This document shows, in pieces, positions 18,692 to 29,220 of a stretch of DNA of 38,895 bases. A program made the position numbers and the translations under genes. Each line of letters starts with the position of its first letter. Positions within the stretch are counted from its first letter, which is position 1. The stretch comes from an uncultured Alphaproteobacteria bacterium (GTDB lineage Bacteria > Pseudomonadota > Alphaproteobacteria > RF32 > CAG-239), in contig CANPYS010000017.1 in NCBI GenBank assembly GCA_947588655.1, positions 1 through 38,895 of the forward strand, in the 5' to 3' direction. The notes under the pieces are model-generated. The model did not search any database. It had not been told where the DNA came from and saw only the letters and a program-made list of their open reading frames with translations.

Positions 18692-18934
18692 ATGGATTGG
18701 ATTCAATTTTTACAAATCATCTGCGTACCGGCCTTTGGCTGGTTTTTTTATAAACTCGGGGAGCAACGCAAGGAAATAAAACTCCTTGAGCGTGACCTCA
18801 ACGAGTTCAAAGTTGCGGTGGCCAAGGAATATGCCACTCAGGTTAACATCAATCGCCTGGAGACAAAGATTGATGAATTACATCAGCTTTTATGGGAAAT
18901 GCACAATGAACATACCACGCGGCATAAGAAATAA
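18692..18934 (+). CDS. Small membrane-anchored phage protein
   Basis: One TM segment plus coiled coil; start ATG 18692 after AAAGGA. Confidence 0.6.
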   Translation: MDWIQFLQIICVPAFGWFFYKLGEQRKEIKLLERDLNEFKVAVAKEYATQVNINRLETKIDELHQLLWEMHNEHTTRHKK

Positions 18935-19313
18935 CAATCCCGGCAACATTCGTTGGGGTTCAGACTGGAAAGGCTTAAAAAAGGACGGAAAACAGCAAGA
19001 TTCGTCCTTTTGTGTGTTTGAAACACCGGAATATGGTATTCGGGCGTTGGCTAAACTGCTCCGAAATTATCAGAGGCTCTATGGCCTGGATACGTCTCGT
19101 AAAATCATCAGCCGCTATGCGCCGCCAACCGAAAACGAAACTGTTTCATATATTGACAGCGTATCAAAGCAATTAAATATTACGCCGGACACACCGGTAG
19201 ACCTTTCGGAAGATGGTGTTTTGATGGTCTTTATTAAGGCAATCATACGACATGAGAACGGCATACAACCATACTCTAATGAAACTCTCTTGAAAGGAAT
19301 ACGAATGTCATGA
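18906..19313 (+). CDS. Putative phage lysozyme-like/structural protein P5-like
   Basis: MNIPRGIRNNNPGNIRWGSDWKG...FCVFETPEYGIRALAKLL...HENG motif series; start ATG 18906. Confidence 0.75.
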   Translation: MNIPRGIRNNNPGNIRWGSDWKGLKKDGKQQDSSFCVFETPEYGIRALAKLLRNYQRLYGLDTSRKIISRYAPPTENETVSYIDSVSKQLNITPDTPVDLSEDGVLMVFIKAIIRHENGIQPYSNETLLKGIRMS

Positions 19314-19528
19314 AAAAGCGGCTTTGGATCCCGGTCCTCGGGTGGATTCTGTGTTACGGGTTCCTCCATAACTGCTTGATTGCACCGGTAACGGGTCTTC
19401 CGGTAGTGGACTGGGAGTATTTATTAACGGCCATGGGTATTTTACTCGGTGTCAGTGGCGTACGAGATATTGGGTTAAAGGAAAGAAAAAGACAAGATGT
19501 GGAACAGAATAACAAACCTTTGGAATAA
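19310..19528 (+). CDS. Putative holin
   Basis: Small protein with hydrophobic segments between lysozyme-like and spanin genes. Confidence 0.6.
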   Translation: MKKRLWIPVLGWILCYGFLHNCLIAPVTGLPVVDWEYLLTAMGILLGVSGVRDIGLKERKRQDVEQNNKPLE

Positions 19529-19718
19529 AGGTAAATACTGGATAATCGCCGGAGCGGTGGCCGTTTTATACATACTTGGCTATCGGCGAGGCAAGGAAAA
19601 AGAACAAGTCAAAGTTATTAGAGGAGCGGTGGACAATGTTAAAACAGCTAAAAGAAGTCGGGATAGTCTGGCTGATCTTGATCGCGTTAAGCGGTTGCAC
19701 AATAAGTATAAATGGTGA
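19497..19718 (+). CDS. Inner-membrane spanin (Rz-like), putative
   Basis: N-terminal TM (WIIAGAVAVLYILGY) followed by a charged periplasmic-type domain; overlaps holin. Confidence 0.6.
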   Translation: MWNRITNLWNKGKYWIIAGAVAVLYILGYRRGKEKEQVKVIRGAVDNVKTAKRSRDSLADLDRVKRLHNKYKW

Positions 19719-19830
19719 TTTTTGCCTGATTTATGAGCCGATTTACGCCGATTATGAGCATGATACCCCTGAAACTATCCGTCAAATTGATAAGAACAAC
19801 GTAGTTTACGATGATTTATGCGGTAGATAA
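19636..19830 (+). CDS. Outer-membrane spanin lipoprotein (Rz1-like), putative
   Basis: MLKQLKEVGIVWLILIALSGC lipobox; start embedded out of frame in the upstream spanin gene. Confidence 0.65.
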   Translation: MLKQLKEVGIVWLILIALSGCTISINGDFCLIYEPIYADYEHDTPETIRQIDKNNVVYDDLCGR

Positions 19831-19831
19831 A

Positions 19832-19872
19832 ATAAGCCCCGTGGGAATAACACCTGCGGGGTTATTTTTTTA
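19832..19872. terminator. Terminator between phage lysis cassette and defence island
   Basis: CCCCG...CGGGG hairpin with T7, at a convergent gene junction. Confidence 0.75.
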
Positions 19873-21723
19873 TGCGTTTTCATCAAGTGAAACGCCAAAT
19901 TGGTCTATCGTATTTTCAGAATTTTTATCTGATACTGTTTTACCCATGGCCTTTTCAACGAGAAGCAATAATTTCTTTGCTCTATCAATGAAGTATGTAT
20001 CGAAATCATTTGCTTTCAGAGCCTCGTAGTTAATTAAATGTGACTCTATTCTAGTTTTTAATTGCTCTTCAGTAAGCCCATCAACTTTTTTCAAAATACC
20101 ATCAATATAAACACTTGGAGCATAACCACCGATTGATCTGTTTGTAGCCAATAAAATTGGAGTTTTGTTTACAACAGAATTATATCTCAATCGGTCAATA
20201 CCTTGCTTTTCGCAATATGCTTCAGGAAAGATATGATGAATATCAGGAGCCTCAGTCAAACTGTTAACAATATCCATCGTCGTATCATTCATGAAGTCAT
20301 GACATTGCTCTTTATAGATAAGTGCCATAATTCCTTTATACGCCGCACTTAAACGTGTTTGCAATGTAAGCAATCTCGTTGCGGAGAAAAATGCCGCGTT
20401 TACTGTTCTTGCAGAATTTGGCTTACCATTTACTTCATCAATAACATCCTCAATATCGTTTGCATAGCGAGTTTCGTTTGCACCTCCATACATTTCACCT
20501 AAAATTCCACACCAATACCAACGTGTTAAAACCTTAATCACGTTTGGATCACTACATTTACTTCTGCCTAAATACGCACAAATTGCCGCCAATGGTATTA
20601 ATTGGGTTGTGTACGGTAAATCACGCATTCTGAATACATATTGGTACTTTAACAAGAAGTCTTTTGCGAGTTTAAAGCCCTCAAGTACTTGAGCCTTATT
20701 TTCACAGTAGGATTCAAAGTTTAACGCAAGCACATCTTTCTTTTTACAGCTAACAGCCCCAACTTTACCTTCCTGTTTGTCCTTATAACTTGTGTATAAT
20801 GTTACAGTTGTCAAAAATGTGGTTTCATCAATGCCATCCAAAATATCTGTTCTTAGTGTATCTCCTATACCTTGAATGATATCTTTACTTGCTTTCCAAT
20901 CTTTTCTTAAATCAAAACCTTCTTTTGTCTCTGGATCTGTATAGGTTGCAAAGGTCGCTGTTACCAATTCAAATACGGTTAGTGGCACGCCACCGGTATT
21001 TACATTCTCAAACACCTTGCAAACTGCTTCGCGTGGTGTTGTTTTATCGAGGGTTATAACTGGCAATTTATAGGCGGTAATTGTATTGATCACCTCTTTT
21101 TGGAACTGTTCAAGTAAAGCGCACGCTTTTGCATCATCCTTATAATAATCACGATATTTAAATATCCAATCCATCCACAAATTATTGTCAAAAATAATGT
21201 TAATTGGGAACATCTTGTGTTGATATTCAAGTTCACGTGTTGACAAATCCAATTTGATATCGCGATCAAAATTTTCTTTTATTTTTCTATCTTCTGGGAT
21301 GGAAATAACAGCATCAAATCTATCAACAGAATCATTTAAGCAATCTTCCATTGATAAGTAGTAATAACGCTTTATTTCTTTGTTTTTATCGGTCTTTGTT
21401 TCCACCGGTTCACTGGAATAGATTGCTTGAAAAATAGACGTAAGCCGCTGTTGTCCATCCAAGATAAGATATTCAGGTTCTACATTTTGCGACCTAACAC
21501 CAGTTATAGTTCTATATTTAAATTTGATTTCCGGATTACCGTACTGTAAGCGCATAATTGCGCCCATCGGATAACCCTGCGACAAACTGGCTATGATACC
21601 ACGTATTCTATTGTCGTCCCATGTCCAACTACGTTGAAACTCAGGCAATTGAATTTTTGCTGTTGAAACATCCAACAGTAAGACACTTAAATTTGTATCC
21701 AATGAATTAGGTGAAATTATCAT
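19870..21723 (-). CDS. DUF262 + HNH (DUF1524-like) protein, GmrSD-type restriction family
   Basis: N-terminal ILDGQQRLTS motif (DUF262); C-terminal DIHHIFPEAYCE HNH-like motif. Confidence 0.85.
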   Translation of the reverse strand: MIISPNSLDTNLSVLLLDVSTAKIQLPEFQRSWTWDDNRIRGIIASLSQGYPMGAIMRLQYGNPEIKFKYRTITGVRSQNVEPEYLILDGQQRLTSIFQAIYSSEPVETKTDKNKEIKRYYYLSMEDCLNDSVDRFDAVISIPEDRKIKENFDRDIKLDLSTRELEYQHKMFPINIIFDNNLWMDWIFKYRDYYKDDAKACALLEQFQKEVINTITAYKLPVITLDKTTPREAVCKVFENVNTGGVPLTVFELVTATFATYTDPETKEGFDLRKDWKASKDIIQGIGDTLRTDILDGIDETTFLTTVTLYTSYKDKQEGKVGAVSCKKKDVLALNFESYCENKAQVLEGFKLAKDFLLKYQYVFRMRDLPYTTQLIPLAAICAYLGRSKCSDPNVIKVLTRWYWCGILGEMYGGANETRYANDIEDVIDEVNGKPNSARTVNAAFFSATRLLTLQTRLSAAYKGIMALIYKEQCHDFMNDTTMDIVNSLTEAPDIHHIFPEAYCEKQGIDRLRYNSVVNKTPILLATNRSIGGYAPSVYIDGILKKVDGLTEEQLKTRIESHLINYEALKANDFDTYFIDRAKKLLLLVEKAMGKTVSDKNSENTIDQFGVSLDENA

Positions 21724-21744
21724 TTTTGTCCTTTCCTACGAATT

Positions 21745-24700
21745 TTAATTATCCGAATTCTCTTCAAAGTTTTCTACTTGCTCCATAACTCTGTTGAAGA
21801 CTTCAGGGCTATATTGCGGTGGGTATCCGTTCTTTACCAGACAAATTTTAATATCCAATTTTAATTGATCCCGAACACGTTGGTTGTTGAGCCAATCGGC
21901 AAATGATGACTTTGTATCAATAATTTCTTTAATCTTCTTTGCCAAGGCTTTACATTTATCGTTTACAACAACGCCGTTTTCTTCTTTGTCCTTACCATAT
22001 TCAAAATTGTATTGATTACGCAAGGCCAGCAAAATGTCATAAAATGCTTTTTCTTCAAAAGTTAAGCCAATTTTGCGGAAGCTGATTTTATCTTCACCGA
22101 GCTTGCGTAAAATTTCCAAAGCCTGTTCTGTTGCACTCTTTATAATGTTTTCAGAAGCAACATTTTGTGTTTCGCCGGCTTCTTCTGCACTTAACTTCTT
22201 GCGCCGCTCATGATATTCGGCGATGGTCTTTTCAAGCATTTCTTCAAATGATTTGGCGGCCACTTGGTTTGTTTTGCCATATTCCTTGATTTGCTTACGA
22301 AGCATTTTTATAAGCATTTCCAGTTTTGTTGCCGGCATTTTAACATCAGAGAGTTTTTCAAAGTATTCCGGTGAGAAGATATCTTCTTCTTCGCCGCTTT
22401 CAAGAACGCTTTCAACCTGATTGTATTTCAGGGCTTCTTCAACCATTTTTGCAACAGCGCGGTTCATCGTGTCTGTATCAACTTCACTTGTTCCGCTCAT
22501 TTTACGAACAAAGCCGGCAATAGCCATAAAGCATTGTGCCAAGGCTGATTCTTCCTCACCAAGATTACCTGATGGCTGACAAACGTCAAATGCCGCTCGC
22601 ATTCTCTTTACGCATTGCAAGAAATATGTCTTAAACGAAACCTTTTGTGAGCGTTTTTTAGCCTCAATATTCATTTCTTGCGTTTCGGTAAATACATATT
22701 CAGCCGCTTGTGCCAACAATTTATAGCGTTTAAGCGGATCACAATTCGGATCTAAGAACGGCTTTATATCATCTTCTTCAAATAAGCCTCGCAAAACAGC
22801 TAATTCTTCTCTGAACAACTTTGTTGCTTGCTCCACATCGTCTTCCGTTGGGGCAACAGATGTATCGCCGCCATAAATCTTCATGGCTTCACGCATGTTA
22901 TTTCGGATGCCGATGTAGTCAACAATCATGCCATAATCCTTGCCCGGATATTTTCTATTCACACGGCTGATAGTTTGAATGAGTAAGTGCTTTTTCAGCG
23001 GTTTATCGTTGTACATGTATGTCAGCGATGGCACATCAAAGCCGGTGATCCACATATCGACAACGATAACAATGCGGAAGTTTGACTTTTCTTGCTTAAA
23101 CATTGCATCCAAATCTTCAGAACGCTTGTCGTTTTTAACGCCGCCTAAATAGTTATACATATCCTCTTTATCGTTGCTGGCAACACTTGAAACCATGGCG
23201 ATGAACGGCATTGGTTTGAGTTTTTTAAGCTCTTCAGATGTAACATTCACATCATCCGGAGCCTTTTTCTCAACAAACCATTCCGGATACTTTTCTTTGA
23301 ATTTTTGCAATAAATCATAGGCAATTTCGCGCTTAGAGCAGACGATCATTGCTTTTTGAATGCGTTCCGGATCATTAGCACATGCCGCAACATAGTGGTC
23401 GTGAATATCTTCAGCCAAACGTTCCAAACGTAACGGCTCGCCAAGAATAACTTCCATTGAACTCATTGCGCTCTTACTTGCCGCAATATCTTCTGCGGTG
23501 GCACCATCATCGGCACATTTTTTATAATATGTTTCAATTTGTTTGACTTTTTCTTTATTTAGCAAGACTTTTGCAATACGCGGATGGTACTTGATAGGAA
23601 CAGTTAATCCGTCTGCCACAGCCTGATCCATGGTGTAGCGGTCAATTTCCTCGCCGAATGTTTGATAAGTTTCGGCAATCGGCGTACCGGTAAAGCCGAC
23701 AAAGGTGGCGTGTGGGAATGCTTCTTTTAATACTTTGGCATACGGTTTTGAAACCATAGCTTTCATATTTTCATCTGCATCCTTGCTGAATTTAATTTCT
23801 TTTGAATGCTCTAATTGTGTTCTGTGCGCTTCATCCGAGAAACAAATAATGTTGTTACGCTCGTTTATCAGACCGATTTTATCATCCTTGCGATCACAAA
23901 ACTTTTGAATGGTGCAAATGTAAAAGCCGCCACTTTGCCTTGCCTTTAATTCTTCACGTAATTGATTTCTGTTTTTAACGACCGAAACTTCGCCAAGGTT
24001 CAAGAACTCTTTACTCTTAGTAAACAATTTCGCGCCTTGTTTTTGCAGTTCGTCACGGTCAACAATCATGATAATTGTTGGTGAGCCCATTTCGGTAATA
24101 TCGGTACAGCGCAAAGCCAACTGACGGGCCAGGAATGCCATTGTATAGGTTTTACCACATCCCGTTGCGCCAAAATATGTTCCGCCTTTACCGCTTTTTT
24201 CAACAATAGACTTTACAATGCTTTTCTTTAACAGTTTTGAAGCAAAGAATTGCGGATAGCGGCAAACGATTTCCACTTCATCTTTATCGTAGATGGCATC
24301 TTCAAAATAAATGTAATCTCTGAAGATTTCCAAGAAACGTTCCGGACTGTAAACGCCTTTGATCATCGTTTCCATTTCGGCAAATGGCAAAGTGGATAAT
24401 TTATCGCCATCATTAACGCGCCGCCAAGCATAGAAGTGCTCATAAGGCGTGCGAACCGTTCCTAAACGTGTTTTAACACCGTCCGAAATACAGGCCAATG
24501 GGCAATAGTGCAATAAGTGCGGAATATCACGCCAATAACGAATAGTTATTTGCTCCCATGCATCATTAACAGTAGCGTTGGCATCTGCCGGATTTTTAAG
24601 CTCTATCACACATAAAGGCAGACCGTTAACATATAGCAAAATGTCCGGACGACGTGTTTTCTTTTCACCGTTATTGACATATTCAATGCTGAATTGGTTC

Positions 24701-25074
24701 ACAACATGGAAGATATTTTTATTCGGCTCATCAAAATTGATTAGCGAAATCATCTTGGTTAAGCCCTTTTTCGGTGTAAATTGCACACCATCAACCATCC
24801 AACCATAAACTTTGTGCAAAGTTGCAAAATCACTGGTGCTTCCAACCAGGCGCACAGTATCATAAATTTGCGTGATTTCTTCTGCATCTAATTCAGGATG
24901 CTGATCAGATAAGAATTTTTTGAAATCTTCTTCAATTAAAACGTCTTTCTTTGTCTCACGTTTAATGAAATCGCTCGAAGAATAGTTCCAACCGTTGGAT
25001 TCAAGAAAAGCAATAAAGGCACATTCAAATTCGGATTCACAATAATAACCGTTAAAATTTTCCAGTTTGGCCAT
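21745..25074 (-). CDS. hsdR: Type I restriction endonuclease subunit R
   Basis: PDILLYVNGLPLCVIELKNP nuclease motif, Walker A GATGCGKTYT, DEAHRT, helicase motifs. Confidence 0.95.
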   Translation of the reverse strand: MAKLENFNGYYCESEFECAFIAFLESNGWNYSSSDFIKRETKKDVLIEEDFKKFLSDQHPELDAEEITQIYDTVRLVGSTSDFATLHKVYGWMVDGVQFTPKKGLTKMISLINFDEPNKNIFHVVNQFSIEYVNNGEKKTRRPDILLYVNGLPLCVIELKNPADANATVNDAWEQITIRYWRDIPHLLHYCPLACISDGVKTRLGTVRTPYEHFYAWRRVNDGDKLSTLPFAEMETMIKGVYSPERFLEIFRDYIYFEDAIYDKDEVEIVCRYPQFFASKLLKKSIVKSIVEKSGKGGTYFGATGCGKTYTMAFLARQLALRCTDITEMGSPTIIMIVDRDELQKQGAKLFTKSKEFLNLGEVSVVKNRNQLREELKARQSGGFYICTIQKFCDRKDDKIGLINERNNIICFSDEAHRTQLEHSKEIKFSKDADENMKAMVSKPYAKVLKEAFPHATFVGFTGTPIAETYQTFGEEIDRYTMDQAVADGLTVPIKYHPRIAKVLLNKEKVKQIETYYKKCADDGATAEDIAASKSAMSSMEVILGEPLRLERLAEDIHDHYVAACANDPERIQKAMIVCSKREIAYDLLQKFKEKYPEWFVEKKAPDDVNVTSEELKKLKPMPFIAMVSSVASNDKEDMYNYLGGVKNDKRSEDLDAMFKQEKSNFRIVIVVDMWITGFDVPSLTYMYNDKPLKKHLLIQTISRVNRKYPGKDYGMIVDYIGIRNNMREAMKIYGGDTSVAPTEDDVEQATKLFREELAVLRGLFEEDDIKPFLDPNCDPLKRYKLLAQAAEYVFTETQEMNIEAKKRSQKVSFKTYFLQCVKRMRAAFDVCQPSGNLGEEESALAQCFMAIAGFVRKMSGTSEVDTDTMNRAVAKMVEEALKYNQVESVLESGEEEDIFSPEYFEKLSDVKMPATKLEMLIKMLRKQIKEYGKTNQVAAKSFEEMLEKTIAEYHERRKKLSAEEAGETQNVASENIIKSATEQALEILRKLGEDKISFRKIGLTFEEKAFYDILLALRNQYNFEYGKDKEENGVVVNDKCKALAKKIKEIIDTKSSFADWLNNQRVRDQLKLDIKICLVKNGYPPQYSPEVFNRVMEQVENFEENSDN

Positions 25075-25075
25075 T

Positions 25076-26191
25076 CTATGTCTCCTTCCTAGCTTCTTCA
25101 ATAGAGCCTTTTATCAAAATCGGACAAATGTCTTTAATTTGAGTTTTCAAGCGTTCATTGAGTGCTTTACGTGAATTATAAATATTAAAAATATTCACGA
25201 TATCTTGTTGTAAATCTGTATCTGGCAGTGGTAGTCTCACTTCTTTCATTAGACTAAAGTCAAATATATCTCGTACTGAACCAGCAGAAAAATACCATGC
25301 GTATCTTTGAAATTCACTTCTTCCAAACCACAGCATTAAGTATTCGGGAATTATTTTTTCAGTCTTTATTACCTTAAATACCTGATACATAGGAGAAATA
25401 ATACACGGCTTATCATCTGAATACAATGCAATTGAGCCTATATTAATTCTCGCTGGATTATATGCAAAGTTACCGTTTCTAGCTATAGTATACTTTGCAA
25501 TATCAACACCAAGCATATTTGCACGCGTATCTACAAACGATCCGCTTGCTTCTACACCTTGGACGTGTTTAACCGCTCTGTTTGAATTTGGTTCATTGAC
25601 TGCATCAATGTACGGTCCAATTGCTTCGCAAGGTATTTTTCTTCTTAAATCTTCTATATACGCATCGCAAACCAGTTTTAAATCTTCTAATCCTCGTTCA
25701 TAGCATTTTTGATTAGATAGCATAGCATTATAAACATCAACATACTTCTGCTGAATTCCAATTGGCGGTAGGTCAAGTTCAATGTTACAAAAAACATCCC
25801 AGTCAAGATTAGAACGAATGCTTCCATCACTACAAAAAGCACCATACCTATCTTTTTCTTTTGATAAAAATGTCATGAAAAAATAAGTAGGAATTACAAT
25901 ATCTTGTGCAAAAATTTCAAAAGTTGTATAAGCCGGTGAAACTATTATCAGATCCTCATTAGAATACATACTGATTCTTATACACTTATCTCTGCCTGTT
26001 TGCATACCACTATAGACAAAACGATTTTTTCTAACAACTTTATAATTTGTTTCATCAAGTCCTTCTGTGTTTGCAACAGTTGGCATAAATTCTTTGTTGA
26101 TGTTTATACCGTAGAAATCCTTGATTCCAAGATTATTACGTTCATCTATTAAAGTAACTAAATCTCCAATTTTATACCTAGTCAATGCCAT
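25076..26191 (-). CDS. hsdS: Type I restriction specificity subunit S
   Basis: Two TRD-like halves each ending in DLPP/PLP-type motifs; between hsdM and hsdR. Confidence 0.9.
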   Translation of the reverse strand: MALTRYKIGDLVTLIDERNNLGIKDFYGININKEFMPTVANTEGLDETNYKVVRKNRFVYSGMQTGRDKCIRISMYSNEDLIIVSPAYTTFEIFAQDIVIPTYFFMTFLSKEKDRYGAFCSDGSIRSNLDWDVFCNIELDLPPIGIQQKYVDVYNAMLSNQKCYERGLEDLKLVCDAYIEDLRRKIPCEAIGPYIDAVNEPNSNRAVKHVQGVEASGSFVDTRANMLGVDIAKYTIARNGNFAYNPARINIGSIALYSDDKPCIISPMYQVFKVIKTEKIIPEYLMLWFGRSEFQRYAWYFSAGSVRDIFDFSLMKEVRLPLPDTDLQQDIVNIFNIYNSRKALNERLKTQIKDICPILIKGSIEEARKET

Positions 26192-27782
26192 ATCCAATTC
26201 CCTTAAATGCTTCCAGCAGCATAGTTTGAGATTCTTTTTCCTGTTTTATGATGTCTCGCATTTCATTTTGAATACGGGCCATTTCTTTTTCGTAGTCAAT
26301 TTCTAGATCATGGTCGATAAACTCAATGTATTTGCTTGGTGTCAGTGTCCAGCCTTTTTCCTCAATCTCTGCAATACCAACACTGCGATAAAGTTCCGGC
26401 ACAGCATAATTTGCACCATCTGTTCCTTCAGATTGCCATTTGTGATAAATTTCAGCGGCTTTGTTAATTTGCTCGGTTGACAGCTGAACTTTCTTTTTAT
26501 TTTCGTTCTTTACAGCGTTTTCTCTCCATTGGCGCAGATCCATAAATAAGATTTCATGCTCACGGTTGCGAAGGTTACGTCCATGATATTCGCCGCCTTT
26601 TTTATTTTGGTTCAAAATCCACAAGGTAACACTGATATCTGTTGTAATAAACAATTCTCGCGGTAGAACAATGATTGCTTCCACTTTATCATTTTGGATC
26701 AGGCGTTGGCGGATTAATGTTGTATCACTATCATTCAAAGCACCATTAGCAAGCAGGAATCCGGCAACACCATCTGCTTGTTTTAAGTGTGAAAGCATAT
26801 GCAGGATCCACGCATAGTTAGCGTTGCTTTCCGGTGGAGTAGCATAATCAGCCCAACGAGCATCATGTTCCAAATTCGGATCATACCAACCCTTCAGGTT
26901 AAACGGTGGGTTTGCCATGATGTAATTGAAGTATAAACCTTTATGCAAATCGTGCGTAAAAGATGAATCGTTTGTTTCGCCAAGATTATGGCTGAGACCG
27001 CGCAAAGCCAAGTTCATTTTCGCCAAACGGTATGTCGCGGCATCTTTTTCTTGTCCGAAAATATTAATGCGGCTGATGTCGCCTTGCTTAGATTTTACAA
27101 GCTCAGCACTTTGGATAAACATACCGCCGGAACCGCAAGCCGGATCGTATAGCGTTCCTTCCCATGGCTCAATCATTGAGGCAATCAACTGCACAACATC
27201 GTGCGGGGTATAGAATTCACCTTCTTCTTTAGTGGCATTTACCGCAAACTCTTTTAAGAAATACTCATAAACCCGGCCGATCAGATCTTTTTCTTCGCCA
27301 AAGGCTTTGTGACTGATTTTATTTACTTCATCAACCAGTTTTTTAATATCGTTAGCACCAAGGTTTCGAGTGGTAAATGTACCCTCAATGAAACAACCTT
27401 TTAATTGCTCAGAAGAGGTAGCAATGCTGTGAAGTGCAGTATCAAGAGCTACGTTCAGCGATGGTGCCGGTGTATTAATAATGGTGGACCAACGCGCTTC
27501 CGGCGGAAGATCATAGGTTCCGTCCGCAAAAGTTGCATCATCAAAGAATGCCGCCCGGATATTCTCATCATCTGGATCAAGGTTCTGTGCAATCAAGGTT
27601 TGGCGCAATTTTTCAATACCATCTTCATATTTTTCGCCGATAAAGCGTAAAAACACAAGGGTTAACATCATGTCTCTTTTTTCAAAGAATGAGCCTGAAT
27701 TACGAGCCGCCCGCAAAATATCGCGACAGTTAAATAAAATATTGTCAATGTTTAATGCTGTATCTTTTGCCTTTTTAGCCAT
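26178..27782 (-). CDS. hsdM: Type I restriction modification subunit M (N6-adenine methyltransferase)
   Basis: DPACGSGGMF and NPPFN motifs. Confidence 0.96.
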   Translation of the reverse strand: MAKKAKDTALNIDNILFNCRDILRAARNSGSFFEKRDMMLTLVFLRFIGEKYEDGIEKLRQTLIAQNLDPDDENIRAAFFDDATFADGTYDLPPEARWSTIINTPAPSLNVALDTALHSIATSSEQLKGCFIEGTFTTRNLGANDIKKLVDEVNKISHKAFGEEKDLIGRVYEYFLKEFAVNATKEEGEFYTPHDVVQLIASMIEPWEGTLYDPACGSGGMFIQSAELVKSKQGDISRINIFGQEKDAATYRLAKMNLALRGLSHNLGETNDSSFTHDLHKGLYFNYIMANPPFNLKGWYDPNLEHDARWADYATPPESNANYAWILHMLSHLKQADGVAGFLLANGALNDSDTTLIRQRLIQNDKVEAIIVLPRELFITTDISVTLWILNQNKKGGEYHGRNLRNREHEILFMDLRQWRENAVKNENKKKVQLSTEQINKAAEIYHKWQSEGTDGANYAVPELYRSVGIAEIEEKGWTLTPSKYIEFIDHDLEIDYEKEMARIQNEMRDIIKQEKESQTMLLEAFKGIGYGID

Positions 27783-27784
27783 GT

Positions 27785-28741
27785 TTATATTTCCTTCTGT
27801 TTCAAAAGTATTCTTTCTTCAAAATCTTCCGGTTTTATAACCTTTACATGCTTACCCCATGTGTAAAGGTGCCAATCCATTTCAAGTACGCCGCCGGCCC
27901 GGAATTTAACTGTTAAGGTGCCGTCCGGATTGCGGATTGCTTCTTGCTTCGGATGAAATGTATATTGAGCCGCAGAATCAGCAACTTCGGCATCAAATAA
28001 CCACTCTACATCAAAGGGCTCTTCCTGATATACGCCAAAAGCTTGTTCACTAAATTCTTTAAGCGAGAAATGAGGATCGCGCTTAAAATAGGTGTTTAAA
28101 ACCTCAATTTCCTTTATTTTATTCAGGTTAAAATGGCACATTTTGCGCTTTGCCGGATCCCAAGCGATTAAATAATGCTTGTTTCCATACAAAAAGCCAT
28201 AAGGGAATAGCTCCCGCCAATCTTTATTATGCTCGGAATCGTATTTTATTTTTATGCGGTTGCAAGCAATAATGGCATAACGAAGTTGCTTTAAATGTTC
28301 TATATTTATGATAATTTTCGGTCCGGGCCTGAATGCGTAACCCTCAGCTTCCAATAGAGCTTCAGCATCCGGTTCAATTCGGTTCACCGCATCATTACCG
28401 ATTATGGCCTTAATTTTATGTAAAACCGTATCAATATAGCGGGAATCTATCATGCTCTTTGTTGCTAAAAGCTTAGAAGCATTTTGGAGCGCGTGGATTT
28501 CTTCCATTGAAAAATTGACCATTTCGTGGCCGGTACCTTTGGGTAAACGCCAACGTTTCGTATTATAACGACCGCTTATTTCTTGAATTTGCGGGTATTT
28601 TTCGGCAATAGCATCTTTCATGCGAATCGATGTTCGGAGGGAAACATCATACTTTTCCATGATGTCTTTCAAGGAAACGCCATCATCTCTGTCCTGCATC
28701 CACAGAATCAAGTCATTGAGCGTTTGTGTCTTTTTATACAT
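27785..28741 (-). CDS. WYL-domain HTH transcriptional regulator
   Basis: N-terminal HTH; central YGFLYGNKHYLIAWDPAKRKMCHFNLNKI WYL-like region; 2 nt from hsdM. Confidence 0.85.
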   Translation of the reverse strand: MYKKTQTLNDLILWMQDRDDGVSLKDIMEKYDVSLRTSIRMKDAIAEKYPQIQEISGRYNTKRWRLPKGTGHEMVNFSMEEIHALQNASKLLATKSMIDSRYIDTVLHKIKAIIGNDAVNRIEPDAEALLEAEGYAFRPGPKIIINIEHLKQLRYAIIACNRIKIKYDSEHNKDWRELFPYGFLYGNKHYLIAWDPAKRKMCHFNLNKIKEIEVLNTYFKRDPHFSLKEFSEQAFGVYQEEPFDVEWLFDAEVADSAAQYTFHPKQEAIRNPDGTLTVKFRAGGVLEMDWHLYTWGKHVKVIKPEDFEERILLKQKEI

Positions 28742-28867
28742 TTCCGGCTCCGTTCATACAGTAACTAGCACATTGTACTCTATTTTTTTTAAATGTCAAT
28801 CAAATTCGTGTCAAAAAATGGCATTATTCTATTTTACTTTTTGATATGCTTATACATCAAGTTTTAA

Positions 28868-29128
28868 TTAATCTTTTTCTTTTAGCTTCTTGATTTTTTG
28901 ATGTTCTTTTTTCAGATCGATTTCACATTGTTTATATCTTGCAACCATTTGTTCCATTTTACGGCGCATCCGCTCTAAACGTCGTTTTGGACGATCTGGT
29001 AATGTAGTTCCGTACGCCTTTTTAAGAATGATTTCTATTTGGGTTAAAGTGCGTGCTGCGTAGTAATAGATCATTGTGAAATTGGTTCTATTGCTTGGCA
29101 TTATATCTTGATATTTTTTAAATTTCAT
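28868..29128 (-). CDS. Small basic hypothetical protein
   Basis: 86-aa ORF, upstream AGGAAA; coiled-coil-like, no recognised domain. Confidence 0.5.
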   Translation of the reverse strand: MKFKKYQDIMPSNRTNFTMIYYYAARTLTQIEIILKKAYGTTLPDRPKRRLERMRRKMEQMVARYKQCEIDLKKEHQKIKKLKEKD

Positions 29129-29220
29129 GGCATTTCCTTTCTAGGTAGCGTCATGAATGCTTGGAAAAAACTGAAAGTCCAGAAGAAAGTTTGGGTTTTA
29201 AAGTTTTATTTCTATTTTTC

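Noticed and set aside
25076-26191. Invertible hsdS specificity switch
   Set aside because: Only one hsdS and no recombinase or silent hsdS fragment seen here.
28583-28844. Plus-strand ORFs overlapping the WYL regulator 5' end
   Set aside because: Antisense to the WYL gene with composition of a shadow frame.
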